From: Helopsaltes ochotensis
Lineage: Eukaryota; Chordata; Aves; Passeriformes; Locustellidae
Length of the DNA: 64,000 bases
NCBI GenBank assembly: GCA_013400155.1
Contig: VXBM01000289.1
Coordinates: 496,139 to 560,138, forward strand
Direction: 5' to 3'
Shown in pieces: positions 23,631 to 35,972 of the stretch. How positions within the stretch are numbered: the first letter of the stretch is position 1; every line of letters begins with the position of its first letter. The notes under the pieces are model-generated. The model had not been told where the DNA came from and made no database searches. It saw only the letters and a program-made list of their open reading frames with translations. The position numbers and the translations under genes are program-made.

Positions 23631-26600
23631 GTCACTACAGAGCATTAGGGGGGACAGTTTTGAGCAAATGGGAGACTAAAATTCCTGCAATTCTTTTGTT
23701 GGTAAACCTGAATGTGCTCCTTATGAAATGGCTACATTTGACCCTAAAGAGGGCTTTGAATCTAAAAAGTCAAGATAGTTGAAGGTGTCTGTCTCAAAGA
23801 CAGGAAATTTAGGCTTCAAGGTGTCATCACTGCATCTCATGCTGTCCAGGTTGGTGCTGCTTATTCTGATTTATGCCTCCTGCACCCCTTTCCATGTCAG
23901 AGCTGTTAGCAGAGTATGGATGGTGTGCTTGGAAATGTGTTATAGGTACTGACTCAAAGATTATAGAAAACTTGGAAGTAGCCATGGAATGTAACTGTAG
24001 TCATTTAGAAGTTTAAAAGCAAATAGAACCCTCACAGGATCTGGAATTAATTTTCAGAGTGTAAAAGGACTACTGCTTGAAGGAAAGAGGCTATTTTGTT
24101 GTACTAACATAACTCTGTTGCCTTACTTTTTAGAAAGTGCTTTGATTATTTTTGATAGAAAGACAGACTACTCTTTTGAGCATTTTCACTGAGATCAGTA
24201 TTAGATCTGAAGGTTTGTAATGACAGTGTCTTAATAAAAACCCCAGTTGTTTTTTGTTGTTGAATTTCTGTTACTTATGTCCTCTTTGTTTGACTGATAG
24301 AAATATCTAAACGTGTTAAGACCACCATGAAGAAGCATATCCTTTTAGCCCGTGTGTGTGCCAATTTAATGTCACTTTCTGCCCCCACGTTTGGAGTGCT
24401 GGGGGATTCCTTCAGGCTTCAGAAGCTTGTTGAAGAGTTGCCAAACTGAAGAAAAGTATGATTCAGTATAGATGGAGTCTTCAAAATATGGGGGTGAGGC
24501 GACAGGCAACAGTGATTTAGAAGGATGAAATGGACATTTCTAAAAGATCCACTATAAACTTGAAAGTTAATGTCTGAAATGGTCCAGGCTTCCTGAAACT
24601 TTATCTGAAGAGGAGTGAAAAAGGTCGGCAGAAAAGTATTTGCAAGCAATACTTTATTCAAAGTGGAAGGTAAGATAAAAAGAGAGATAAGATTAGTACA
24701 ATGGTGGGGTATCTTCTGTAAAATTTCTGTAAACTTTTGCCTTGGAAAATGTTCTGTCCACACTGAACAATCAAGCAGTAGAATTACCTGAGAATGAGTT
24801 TTCTCCTGAGGATAGACGCTGGACTTTAAGACATTAAATATTGCCAAAGATAAAGTTTGTTCTGAAGATCTCTGATGCAAAACGGAATAGAAAATTTTCT
24901 GAAGCAGAAGGCATAATAATGCACATGCAATAGAGTTTGGATTTTTAGGTAGGTTTAAGTTATCTTTAATGATGTTAGAGGAGAAGAATATGATGTCATT
25001 TTACCAGTTCATGACAATTTTGTATACTGGTTTATTGTAAAGTGGCTACTTCAGTATGTGATATTATATAATAAACTTTCAATCATTCAAGTTAGAAGTT
25101 ATAATTGATCTATGATGACGCAAACCATAACCCAAAAAAAGCATCTTTAATTTGTGAAAAATGGTAACGGAAAAATACCCTGCATCTAGCAGTAATGAAG
25201 AATCCCAGAGAAGGAAGAGACCAAGATAATCAGCATTTCCTGTGAAGACAGATTCCATGTTGCATTTCCTAAGTCTTTTTCCCTTATTCTACAGTTAACA
25301 AATGATGATGATTTTAGCACTTTGTATAAATGATGATTTCACAACTGAGTAGGCTTTCATCTTTAACGTGGCAATAAAACCTTAATATAAATCGTTGAAA
25401 AGGCATGTTTCTATTAACATTTCTTAATTAAACATTTTTCTTCAATGATAGATTTATTTTGCAAGAGAAATAAATATCATGTATGTGAGGACAATTAAAA
25501 GAAACTCTGCTCTCATTTTCTGAAGATAGCTTTCCCTGCTAATATTCGGACATCTTTCAACATTATCTATGAGTATTCAAAACTACCTGACTGTGGCAAA
25601 CTTCTGGTAGGTTCTTTATGTCATAGGATGCATATATTATTTGACTGATATATTTACTTTGAAACAGCTGTTGCTGTAATTTTTCTATATGAAAATGCAA
25701 ACCTACATTAAGATCTTCTGTGTCTTGTTGCTCAGTACTTCATTACCAGCAACACTCAGTGACTCAGATAGATGCAAGGCCAGAGTCCACTGCAATGCAG
25801 TGGTCAGGAAAGTTCTGGAGGTGTGAAGCAGTTTAGTCTTCTGTCTTTCATCACTTTGAATTTTTCCTTACAAGTCTTCTGTCTGAAAATGTGTTTGATG
25901 TTTTCCTCCTTTGCTTGCAGAATCTAATCATATAACCAGAGTGATACAGTTGCTAAGAGATGTCATCAGCCCTAAAAACTTATCACTGACTTATGAATAC
26001 TTCTGGATATGGGGAAAGAGAACAGTGGACCAACTGATTAATAATTGATAGCTTTCATTAATGGCTTCAGCTTTGCTAATTAACCTTCTGTTTCATCTGA
26101 AATATGTCTACATTTTCAGGTCAAGCACTCAGGGTGGGATACACCAAACTGTCAAAATGAAATATGAAGTGATGGGCTGGGAACTCCAGAACAGGTTACA
26201 CGCAGTACTGGGAGACTGAGACAAGTTCTGTTTAAAATTCCCAGTTGTGCTCCAATTTCATTACATGCACTTGTAGTATAACTGCTTTTTGGATCAGTTC
26301 ACCTGTAATGTTACAGCAGGTGAGTAAATGATAGAAAGGAGAATATTTAGTCATCCTGGAATCCTTTGTTGAAGAGCCTTGTGTGTGCCATGAGAGGGGC
26401 TGGAATGCTTACACTGTGCACAGACCTTTCCATGAAGCTCCGTGTCCAGCCCGAGGTTGAGTATGCAGAGTTACATTCTTCCTCACTGTTACATTCTGTT
26501 CTTCTGCCGTGCATCCTCAGAACATATGTGACTAGTTTCTGTGTCGTTTTCAAACTGCATGCTTTTGGAGAGTGATTCTTGCTCCTGCCCGGTACACACA

Positions 26601-28084
26601 CACACTGAGTAGACGTAGAGGAACACAAGGGCTACAACCAACTTGGGTTGTTGCTTACTAGGTTCCATTGAAAGCAAAGACAAAAGAACTAGTAATTGCT
26701 GTGCCATCTTTTGTTTAATCTTACTGGTCTGTTTTTGTATTTGTTGAACAGCAGTCCTTGTTGTTATATTTTTTAATACAGGTATAAGTAAATGTCTGGG
26801 GTTTTTTAAAGATAAAACCCCATGAAATGGATCCCAGGAAAACATACTTCAACAACAATCAACACAATAAGGAAATTGAAGAAAAAAAATGTATCAATAA
26901 AGGGGAAATATAAGGACACACGCATCGGAAAATAGCATCAAGAAACTGAAACAAATTCACCCCAGGAAAATGATGTGAATTCACAGTAATTATCACTCTC
27001 AAATTCAATGTAAGCTGAGTGTGACCGAAGCAGACTGACCCAAGTATAGTTTAACAGGAAATAGTTGATGCTTCAATAACCTAAATGAAGAGCTGATTCA
27101 GGCACCATTCTGAAAGAAGGGCTGGTTGGAACTATTGACATTTCTGCTTCTCTCTGCAGTTATAAGAAATATTATTGCAACGTCTTGGAAATTATTAAAA
27201 TAATTGCCATCCCTTTGTTCTCCTCCTTCAACAGCAATCACTGGGTGCCTGCTTCCTTCTGTGTCTTGATGTGTTATGCTTTGAATCTTTTTTTTTTTTT
27301 TGCAAGGGAAAAAGCTGGTCTCAGCATAATTGGGCCATTTCCCTGTCACAGTAGTTTCCTTTTGAATCTCGTTACTCTGCTCGGGTTGTAGTGAGGCCAA
27401 TCATATTCAGTCAAATGGCTGAGCGGATAAAAAGTGTGCAAGAACAAAGTACCTGCTGTCCATTCAGGTCGGAGTGAAAATGTGAAAGGACAGTCTTGAG
27501 TAAAGGGATGCTTTTGCTAGTTTTGGCAAAACTGTAGCTACTTAGGGCTCACACTCACCTAAATTTGTCCTGTAAAGAGAAAATTAAGTGACCTTGTGCT
27601 ATACAAGTCACCAATCATTATAATATCATGCATGATGACTCCCTGAAGGTCATTTCAAAATTTAGCATCTCTCTATATTCATTTGCTGTCACAGGCAAGC
27701 ATCTGTATATATTCATGCAACATCATGGCATGGTACCACCAAAGCAATGCAAGATGACCTTGCAATATCATACAATTTGTTGCAACATCATAATGTAGAC
27801 CTGTCTCAGATTGATGCTGGGCCATGACCCAGCATAGTGATTATTGATTCAACATTAGGGTTTGGGCTCATACCTGCTGTGCTGTTGCCATCATTATTGA
27901 CTCAGGAGCATGAGGCAAGGTCGTTCTTTGAGATTGCAGAACACTTTTGAGGATCAGACTCTTTGCGTATTGATGCAATGCTACTATCCATTGTTACAGG
28001 CTAGTTTATCTCTTTGTGGAGATTATCCAGTGTTTGGAGCAAAGTTTCCTCTTTATTGTAAATTATTATTAAGACATTGTAGCT
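23631..28084 (+). other. Intronic stretch between two LTR elements
   Basis: No gene is recognised. A reading frame of 153 codons at 24419-24880 (-) has no domain, no coding signature that I can see and no match I recognise. Around 27.6-27.84 kb there is a patch of small direct repeats and a hairpin, described in the findings. Confidence 0.65.
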
Positions 28085-28674
28085 TGATTGTCTTTAGCTG
28101 GGATAGAAGAGTTAATTTCCTTGCTAGTTCCTGGTACAGTGCTGTGTTTTGGGTTCAGTATAACAACGACATTGATAATTCAGTGATGTTTTAATTGTTG
28201 CTGTGCAGTGCTTACCTAAATCAAGGACTTGTCAGTGTCTCGTGCTCTGCCAGAGGGAAGGTGCACAAAAAGCCAGGAGGGAGTATGGCCAGGACAGCTG
28301 ACAGGAAATGCCTGAAGGGATATTCCATACCACAGAACATGACACTCAGTCTATAAACTGAGGTGATTTGGCTGGGAGGGGACAGTCCCTGCTGGGGTTA
28401 GATTGGGCATCAGTCAGTGGATGGTGAACAATGGTATTGTGCATCTCTAGTTATTTTGGGGGATTTATTCCTCTCTCTTTTTGTTATCTCACTTTTCATT
28501 ACGGCTACAATATTTTTCATAGTTTGCCTTATTTCAGTTCTTAAACTGTTCTTATTTGAACCTACTGATTTTACTGTTTTCCAGTTCTCTTCCCCATCCC
28601 ACTGAAGCGGGGGAGCTAAAAGTGAGCAAGCATCTGCACAGAACTTGGTTGCTTGCTGGGGCTAAACCACAACA
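28085..28674 (+). mobile_element. Avian endogenous retrovirus solo LTR (about 590 bp)
   Basis: This matches, almost end to end, a common avian ERV-L-type LTR as I remember it. It starts TG...TTTAGCTGGGATAG and continues with gctggtac-like wording, gtgctgtgttttggg, tcaaggacttgtcag, ctctgccag, aggacagctgac, gggatattccataccac, a TATA-like ctataaactg at about 28351, ggcatcagtcagtggatgg and gcatctctagtt. It then has a T-rich block, cttaaactgttctta and cccatcccactgaagcggg, and ends ggggctaaaccacaaca. It opens with TG and closes with CA. No internal retroviral genes flank it, so it is a solo LTR. The five bases on each side do not match, so the target duplication has decayed or the edges are off by a few bases. 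Two short reading frames inside it are artefacts. Confidence 0.88.
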
Positions 28675-31600
28675 GCAGTGCGTTAGTGTTATTATGTACT
28701 GCTGTTAAAAGGTTATAAGCTCATCACTCCTCTAGTGAGTCAGGCTCTTATCTGTTGGAAGTGTATCTGTCTCCACCAAGGCACACAGATATATTGGAAG
28801 TTAATAATTAAAGAACAGAAATCTTAAAGTCAAGAATTTCTGTGGGCTTGGCGAAGATTTATTCTCCTTAGTAAATTGTACATTGATAAATTGTTTTGAG
28901 AATTTTGTTAGCACCAGGGAGTATTTCATATTTTCACATAGAGTTCCTGTTGTTTTAAGTTAAAATTTTGAATGCTCAGTATTTCTGCAAATCACATCCT
29001 GGGGCCTATAGCTGACAAGTAAAAATGAATATTAAAACAATTCTGTTTACCTGTTTTAAGTATCTGACCTTGAAAACACTCTTCTCGTGTGTGTGTAGTA
29101 CTTCCTCGGCTTTGAGCAAAATAAGGAAATGTCCCAAAAAGCTGATATTCTTCCATGGAACATCTCCAGGTCACAACAGGACTGAAATATTAATTGTTAG
29201 CGCACTTTCTTTTCCTACTTGAACACAACACAGTAACTGATGGGAACAATGTTGTTTTTGTTGTAGCTGTAATGTCCTGAAGATCAAAGCAAGATTTGTA
29301 TGTTGGCAATAACTTCTATTTGACCACCTAGCAGGTGAATGTCTGGAAGCTTTTGGGGAAATGAGGTTTTCTTCTGAAAGCTGCAGTAAAGTAATGTTTT
29401 TGTCCCTTTGGGATATGAAGAAAGGGCTTGTATTTCCCTAAAACTTCATTTTCCTATCTGTACTGTGTGTTAGTCTACTAAAAGATGTCACCTCACTCAA
29501 TAAAGTTTTCCAAGGTTGTTAATGTTGCGAGCAATCACTTAGAGTGAGTTAAGAGAAATGATTGGATCAGTTGCTCACAAATGTTTATTTAAAGTATTGA
29601 AATGTGGTTTGGGAAGTCTTGGGGGCTCTTCCTTACTCTAAAGAGGGAATAGTATTAAGAAGCAGATATTCTTTTGAGGCTAAAGCTTCATGAAGCAAAC
29701 AACTTAAGGCAGATGGATAATACTGGTGATTTCAGCCTAAACATTTTCATTTTTGCAATGGTAATAGCTTGAAATAAGTTATTTTAATGGGAAATGTCAA
29801 GCACCTATATTAGGAAGAATCCTGCTCTGTAATGGTTTTAATGTAGTAGAAGTATCTGTTATTCAACTTACCCCTCACTCAGGCTTTGAGTAGTCCTCAT
29901 TAATGTAGTCCTCATTCAGAGGTTGCTTGGTAATATTGTTTTAGATAATATGATCGTGCGAAGCATATGTCAAACACTGGATTATGCTATCAAAAATCAG
30001 GCAACTTGAACAGCATGATGGCAAAAAGGAAGGGGATATTTCTTTATATTGCTAATTAGTACTGATACTAAAGGGGCAGGGAAGTGGCAATTAGTAGTTG
30101 AAGGAGCCACTCATAGCTGTGTGCCTACACATGGCCTGAAGCTGGTTGAATACTTTTGAAACAAATACTGCTTGGTTATTCCTTAAGGTTGCGTAATTAT
30201 TCTTCTTAATGACAATAATTTCAAAATGTGGCAACTGGTTGAATTTTTTTTTTCTCTTCTTACAATTTTAATTTACTCACTTTATTTGTTGGCTCTTGCT
30301 TTATGCAAGTTTGTGCCCCTTGATCTCCAGAGGACTACAGAGAAAAATATCTGCATATCCCAGTTCACATTGTTAATAAATGAATAAAGCTATTTGGAAA
30401 TGTACCAGAACTCCCTGGTAGAAATACATAAATAGAATTAGTGAATAGGCCACAAGCAAGCACCTCAGCCAAGAAACAATGACTAACTTTGACTGGAGTT
30501 CACAGGGGTGGTGTGATTTTCTGTAAAACCATATGTATCATATTACCACATATGTTTAACGCTCCTATTATAGATGCCCTCAGCAGAATTTGGACCACTT
30601 TGCACTGAATGCTACAATCTAGTCTCTGGTTGATGTTTTATTAATTCAGTATTTTACTTTGCCCTCAAAACATAGTGTTTTAACTTGTCTGTGTTGGCTT
30701 GGTTGCATGCATAAATACAAAACAGAGGCTTCCAAGATTGATGGTTTATATGGGAGGACAAAAACTGGTTTAGGTAAAGAATACCTCAACCGTGTTTGAG
30801 AAAGCTATCCTGTAATGTCAGTAGGCAAAACTGGATAGTGTGAAGGTTTTTTTCTGACCTTTTCCCCCCTGTGGCACTATGGGCTGCATACATGGTATGA
30901 AGTCTAACTGTAGCTCTAGGCAGACCATTTTGGGTTGTATATATTGCTTCCATTCAGTACTTCAATCTTTCATTCAAAGGATCATCTGTTTGAGCATAAT
31001 GGCAAATGATTTGTGGGGAAAAAATATTTTCAAATCCCCCCTAAAGTGATTAATGATAAAGACACCCAGAGGGATTGATTTACTTGAATTGTTTTATGGA
31101 TAGGAAGCTGAAGTTTCTTAGTGTGATCTTTTGTCAACTCCAGTGTGTTTCCATTTTGTCTTTTGCTGTGAGGACAACTGAACTGGACACTCAGAATTCA
31201 AGAAGCAATTCCTATTAATAATTCTGATGGGTTTTTGGTGGTGCAGATACTATCTGCAAGGAACCCAGAGGAAATCATTCTTCCACCTAAAAATGTTTCA
31301 AAAAGGCTTAAGCATATGTATCTCCTAGTACATAATTCTCCTGAGATCAATGGACTTAGTTACTTTTATGAGGAAGAATATTTAAACCCCAGCTGAGGCT
31401 GTTATGCTAAGGCTTTTGAGAAGTGAGTGTGTGTATGTGCAGGATATTGGGGGGTTGTTGACATCTGGGCCTGCAGATAGGGCAAAAGTTATGTTTTCAA
31501 TAGAAGGGAAAATGCTTTTATGTAAATGGCTCCAGATCCCTGCCTTTGATTCTAACTTGTAGCTTCAAAATCCTGCATGTGGGCTTTCTGAACATGAATG

Positions 31601-31920
31601 TTTTTGGAGGAGTTTGTGCAAGATAGCCCCTTGGGCATTAGAGATGAGAGAAGGAAGGAGTGAGGGGAAGTTTTCCTCTGTAAGAGTAACTGAAACTAAA
31701 GTGAAAAAATATCATCTGTCTTTTCAAGAGAGAGCAAATGAAGGAAGAAAGAAAGCAAGCATGAACAAACCCTCCATGGTACCGTTCTGCATTTCTATGC
31801 AGATCTGAAAAGATAGAATTACAGTAACTGGTATAGCTTTTAATGAACAATACCTCCAATGCATGGAGAATTGTCACCAAAGTGGCAGATGCTGAACACC
31901 ACACCTTTAAAGTCATTGAT
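28675..31920 (+). other. Intronic stretch with no recognised element
   Basis: AT-rich sequence with no gene. The only structure I noticed is a two-copy 15-bp-period duplication, tagtcctcatt, at 29891-29901 and 29906-29916. Confidence 0.7.
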
Positions 31921-32000
31921 TTGTGTGTTGGTTTGGGGTTTTTTTGTGTGTTTGTTTGGAATTGGTTTTTTGGGGTTTTTTTTGTGTTTTTTTTCTGTTA
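31921..32000. repeat. T/G-rich low-complexity tract
   Basis: A run of T and G such as gtttggggtttttttgtgtg with no fixed unit. It lies about 120 bases from the edge of the LTR that follows. Confidence 0.75.
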
Positions 32001-32119
32001 CTAGCGTCTTGCCACCTTTGTTTCCTGATTGGTTTTTTGTTATGAAAATCTTTTGATAACAAAATATTAGATGGGAGGTAGCATCTGAATTCACATGGTT
32101 TGCAGGCAGATTTTAGCCT

Positions 32120-33385
32120 TGTAGTGGTTTGAGTTCCCATTAGAATTATTTACGCTTTTTCCACTGTGAGATAGGATTAGGAGAAAAAGCAAAACAGGGT
32201 CAAACTTGAAAGGGTATAAAGAAGGTTTTATTAACAAAACTACAAAAGAGAAAAAAATTACTTAGAATCAGAATAAAATCTTCAAAACACCTCTCCTCTT
32301 CCACAACTTTCCCTTCTTACTGATGACAGATAGAGACAAAACTTAAAACATAAGGTTAAACTTTAGGGGTTTACCACCCCTAAAATAGTCTTTCATCAGT
32401 TTTGTTAGAGAGAGAAGTCTCTTTTGTCATGCCATGGAAACTTCCCCACAAGGGAAGAAAGAGTTCTCTTGTGGCTGCCTGCGAATCTGCATTTGTGACA
32501 TCCGTCCCATGTCACGCAGCCTTCCCACAGCTGCATTATGCACTATGTAAACTCATGGGCTACCAGTTTTAAGATGAGTGGATCAAAAGCAAAGGTTCTC
32601 TGGATCTATTTTTAAAATCATCCCCATCTCTAGGAACAGAGATTTTCTTATGCTCTTCCTTAGGGGCAGATCTTCACCTTCATCTCATCTCTTTCTCCAT
32701 TCAAACTTCTCATAAGATCACAACTATTTCAATATTTACTTAGTCCATCACAAATACCTTTGCTCATATCTGCAATCTCAACACTCTTATCTCCCATCCA
32801 TATTTTCCATGACTTAAAGGGGTATTCTAGTATATCACAGTCCATCACCATGGCTTACAAAAGAATTTCAGCCTAAAACCAAGGCATCTTCTCTTTCTCT
32901 TTTCATCTAAGATGTAACTCTTCCTTCACTGACCTTAATGTCTTTGTGTTGTTTCTCTACATATCTTCACTCTATCCTTTTCCCTCACTTAAGAGAGGAT
33001 TAGTGCTTTGCAAGTTCCATCTGTACAAGGAAGGAGTTAATACCTCACCCAAGGCCTGCAGAGGTCATGATGGTTTCTTCTGGGCAGTGCAGAGCCGCCC
33101 CTGGTCTCAAGTTGCATGATCTCTGGTGTGGCTGGAGCCACTCCCTCAGCAAAGGGTCTGGTGGCTGGGGCTGTTTATGACAGGGGATTCTTCAAAAGCC
33201 GCGCTGGGGCCGGGCGGTGAAGCGGCGGGGATCTCAACAGCAGCATGTCTGTGGTGGGGTTCCTCCCTCCCCTTCCTCTGCCCAGCAGCTGCTGGCAGGG
33301 GCCTGGCCCTGGTAGACCTCGTGGGCCACGACAGAGGGGCAGCTTTAGCGGCAGGATGTTAGCAGCCACTCGGGCCGATGTGACA
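32120..33385 (-). mobile_element. Inverted endogenous retrovirus LTR, about 1.27 kb
   Basis: The block has TG at 32120 (tgtagtggtttgagttccc) and CA at 33384-33385 (gatgtgaca). On the minus strand it begins GC-rich (33.05-33.38 kb), is then purine-rich for about 800 bases, and has a polyadenylation word AATAAA (complement of tttatt at 32227-32232) about 110 bases from its end. That is the order expected of U3, R and U5. The wording, for example ggattaggagaaaaagcaaa, ccaccatggcttac-like and gtatatcacagtccatcacc, matches a recurrent songbird LTR as I remember it. The base gatttt occurs at 32109-32114 and 33386-33391 but only the second copy touches the element, so it is weak as a target duplication. 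No internal retroviral genes are seen. Reading frames at 33126-33490 are artefacts of its GC-rich end. Confidence 0.7.
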
Positions 33386-35114
33386 GATTTTCAAAAAAAC
33401 ATGACCCATCATTTTTTGCCCTTTGTGGCATCTCCACCTGCCATAGTGATCACCTTATTCTCCAATAAACAGTGTGACAGCCAGTTATAGAATAAATATT
33501 TAGGAGTTATTTTTTAACGCAGCTACTGCTGTCAGTCATGCTATGATATCAAAGTGTGCAAATAGATTTAAGCCTAGAAGGGGTTTCCAGCTGTCATTAA
33601 AGTCTGCATGCTGTACATGAGCTGCTTCCAACAGATGAGCAGGGGTTTAAGTCTGTTATGCTGCAGTGATGCCTTTAGTCATATCCCTTGGCTGACAATT
33701 CTGTAATGATGCCCTTAAAGAACATGGGATACCCATATTGAAGGGAATTTCCAGGTGTTCATTACATTGTTCTGTAGGTACATAGTAACTCTTGGTGTTT
33801 TTGCTGATTTCTGCCTTTATGGCAGTTTGAATTATATCCCAAGTATTGTTTGTCTACAATGAATGTCTCATCTCTTTTGATAATCTTTCTTCAGCCTCTT
33901 TTCTTTCCGTGGTATGCCTCAATGGTTATATGGGCTAAAACTATTCCCTTCGATTTATTACTTGATAAGGGTGTTTCTTTTTCATACCAGAAAGGAGTTA
34001 TTCTCTCTGACCTCAGAAATAAGTAGTTTTTCCTCAAATATGTAGTTGGCAACACATACCTATTGTTTGTAAAAGATGGTGCTTAAATCTAGAGCTAGTC
34101 TCTAGCAATTCTTCTTTCTTTACAAGCAATCATATATAATTTTTTTTTTTCAGAAGGCACTGTAGCACTGGAATAGGCTGTTATGTGTGTCTGCATTGTT
34201 TGGGTTATTTGAGGTAATGAATATCTAGCTGACCCTAAGAAGAGCCTTGCAGATATTTCCAGTTACACAGCAATGCTTCTTTTAAATACAATGGGCAAAA
34301 TAGGGTAAAGGGGTGTGCGGTTTATCTTAGATCTTACAGTACATCACTGGCGAGGCAGAGTGCAGTAGTTGTGGCTTGTACAGGTGCCTCCTCAAGAGAA
34401 ATATTCCTCAACACATAATTAAAAGGGATGGTGTTCAGCTTTGGAGTCAGTGTCTTATCCTGTGAAAGAAGAAGTGAATCCAATATGGGCAAGAATGTCC
34501 ACCTAGAAACTACAGTTTCACAGTGCTAACACTGGAAGAGGTACTCCTGCTGGATAAATCAATAATGCTTAGAAAATTTGACTGGGGCAATCGGAAAATA
34601 GTTAGACTGTTATTATTATACCTGTTTTACAGAGAGAGCAAATGAATCTCATGCAAGTCTAAAACAAGGCCACACAGGGAGTTATTGCTAGAGCCAGATA
34701 TGAAACCCAGGAGCCCTGTGGTTTCTAACAGTAGCAACCTAAGCCCTGGATTGCAGTGCTTTATCTGAACCCACCCTGCTGCATGCCTGAAAAAGGCTAC
34801 CACTTAAAGGTTCCCAAGAAAATCACTGGCCAGAAAGCAAAGCTTGTCCCCATTTCCCTGCTTGCCTGGAAGAAGGTTTGAAAGCCTATACTAAAACCCT
34901 TGGGGTTTGTTTTGTTGCATGCTTAGGAAGGTAGTGTCTTTTCTTACATACTGAGATCATGTAGTGTGATAGACGAGTAGTGAGGAGTAATTTAATGTAG
35001 GTAACAGCAAGAGCCTTTCCCTGCACATTTCTGTTTTTACATTCTTGACTGAGTCTCCAGCTTCTTAGGGCAGAGACATTCAGTTTTAAGTAATCAGCCA
35101 ATCTGAAGGTGGTT
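33386..35114 (+). other. Intronic stretch with no recognised element
   Basis: Mixed AT-rich sequence with a T run at about 34140-34150. No gene, RNA or repeat family could be recognised. Confidence 0.7.
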
Positions 35115-35205
35115 GGTTTTATATATATATATATAAATGTGTCTATGTATATATATATCTATTTATACATATACTTGTATGTATGTATTAAATATATATA
35201 AGTAA
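35115..35205. repeat. Degenerate (TA)n / (TATG)n microsatellite
   Basis: A run of ttatatatatatatataaa is followed by interrupted TA, TATC and TATG units to about 35205. It is likely to vary in length between individuals. Confidence 0.88.
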
Positions 35206-35858
35206 AAATTTGGATGCATACTTCTCAATGTGTTTGATTTCTAAGAAACTCTAAAGGGGAAACTTCTTCAAGAGGATTCAAAAAATCCAAATGTAGAAGA
35301 TGCTTGTTCTTTTTGCTTGTCTTAGAGTTCACCTCTTAAAGGAAATGGGGAAAAAAAAGCCTGTGAGAAGAAGTGGTGTGGAAGTTATGGTGAACTGTTA
35401 GCACTTCAGAGCACTCTCAAGGGAGACGTTGTGCTAACAGCTGCAGGAACAGCTCATTGCTTGCGGAGGATGCAGCTCTGCTCTTCGGTAGGATGGTTGG
35501 CAACACGTACACTTGCAAAGGAGGAGGAGGGTGAAGGAAACCTTAACTTGCAGAAAAGTGAGGGTTCTCAGGTTTTATGTGTTGAACGAGGGCATCTGTG
35601 TTGAATGTGTCTATTCACTTGTGAGGACATTGAAGCTGCTCATCCTAGATGGGTGTAGGCTTTGAGGAAGAGGATTTAGTAGTTAGAAGTTTTCCCTTAT
35701 CACAGTTGGTGCAAAATTCTATTTAGCTCAGAAACAGCTGTGTAGTGCCTTTCTATTTGATGTTTCTAGTAGTTTCTTGCTTACCTTCCTGTGCTTATCA
35801 CCTGCTACTTTACTCAGAGGAAAACACTGGAGATATGGTTTGAAAGAAAATGATAAAA

Positions 35859-35920
35859 AGATACTGAGCTGAAGATACAGAGATACAGAACTGAGAAAAG
35901 ATACAGAGCTCAGAACTGAG
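35859..35920. repeat. Short imperfect tandem repeat (agatacagagctga-like)
   Basis: Units agatactgagctga, agatacag, agatacagaactgag and agatacagagctcagaactgag follow one another. The last two share agatacag and aactgag, showing repeated local duplication with divergence. Confidence 0.75.
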
Positions 35921-35957
35921 TGTCAGGTATTTTCTAAGTAACTAAATTTATGCATTT

Positions 35958-35972
35958 AAAAAAAAAAAAAAA
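35958..35972. repeat. A15 homopolymer
   Basis: Fifteen consecutive adenines. No retroposed cDNA was recognised upstream of it, so it is called only as a simple repeat. Confidence 0.85.

Noticed and set aside
24419..24880. 153-codon frame on the minus strand
   Set aside because: No recognisable domain. Composition (His, Ser, Leu, Phe) fits translated non-coding AT-rich DNA.
33126..33490. Overlapping frames on both strands in GC-rich DNA
   Set aside because: They come from the low stop frequency of the GC-rich end of the inverted LTR.
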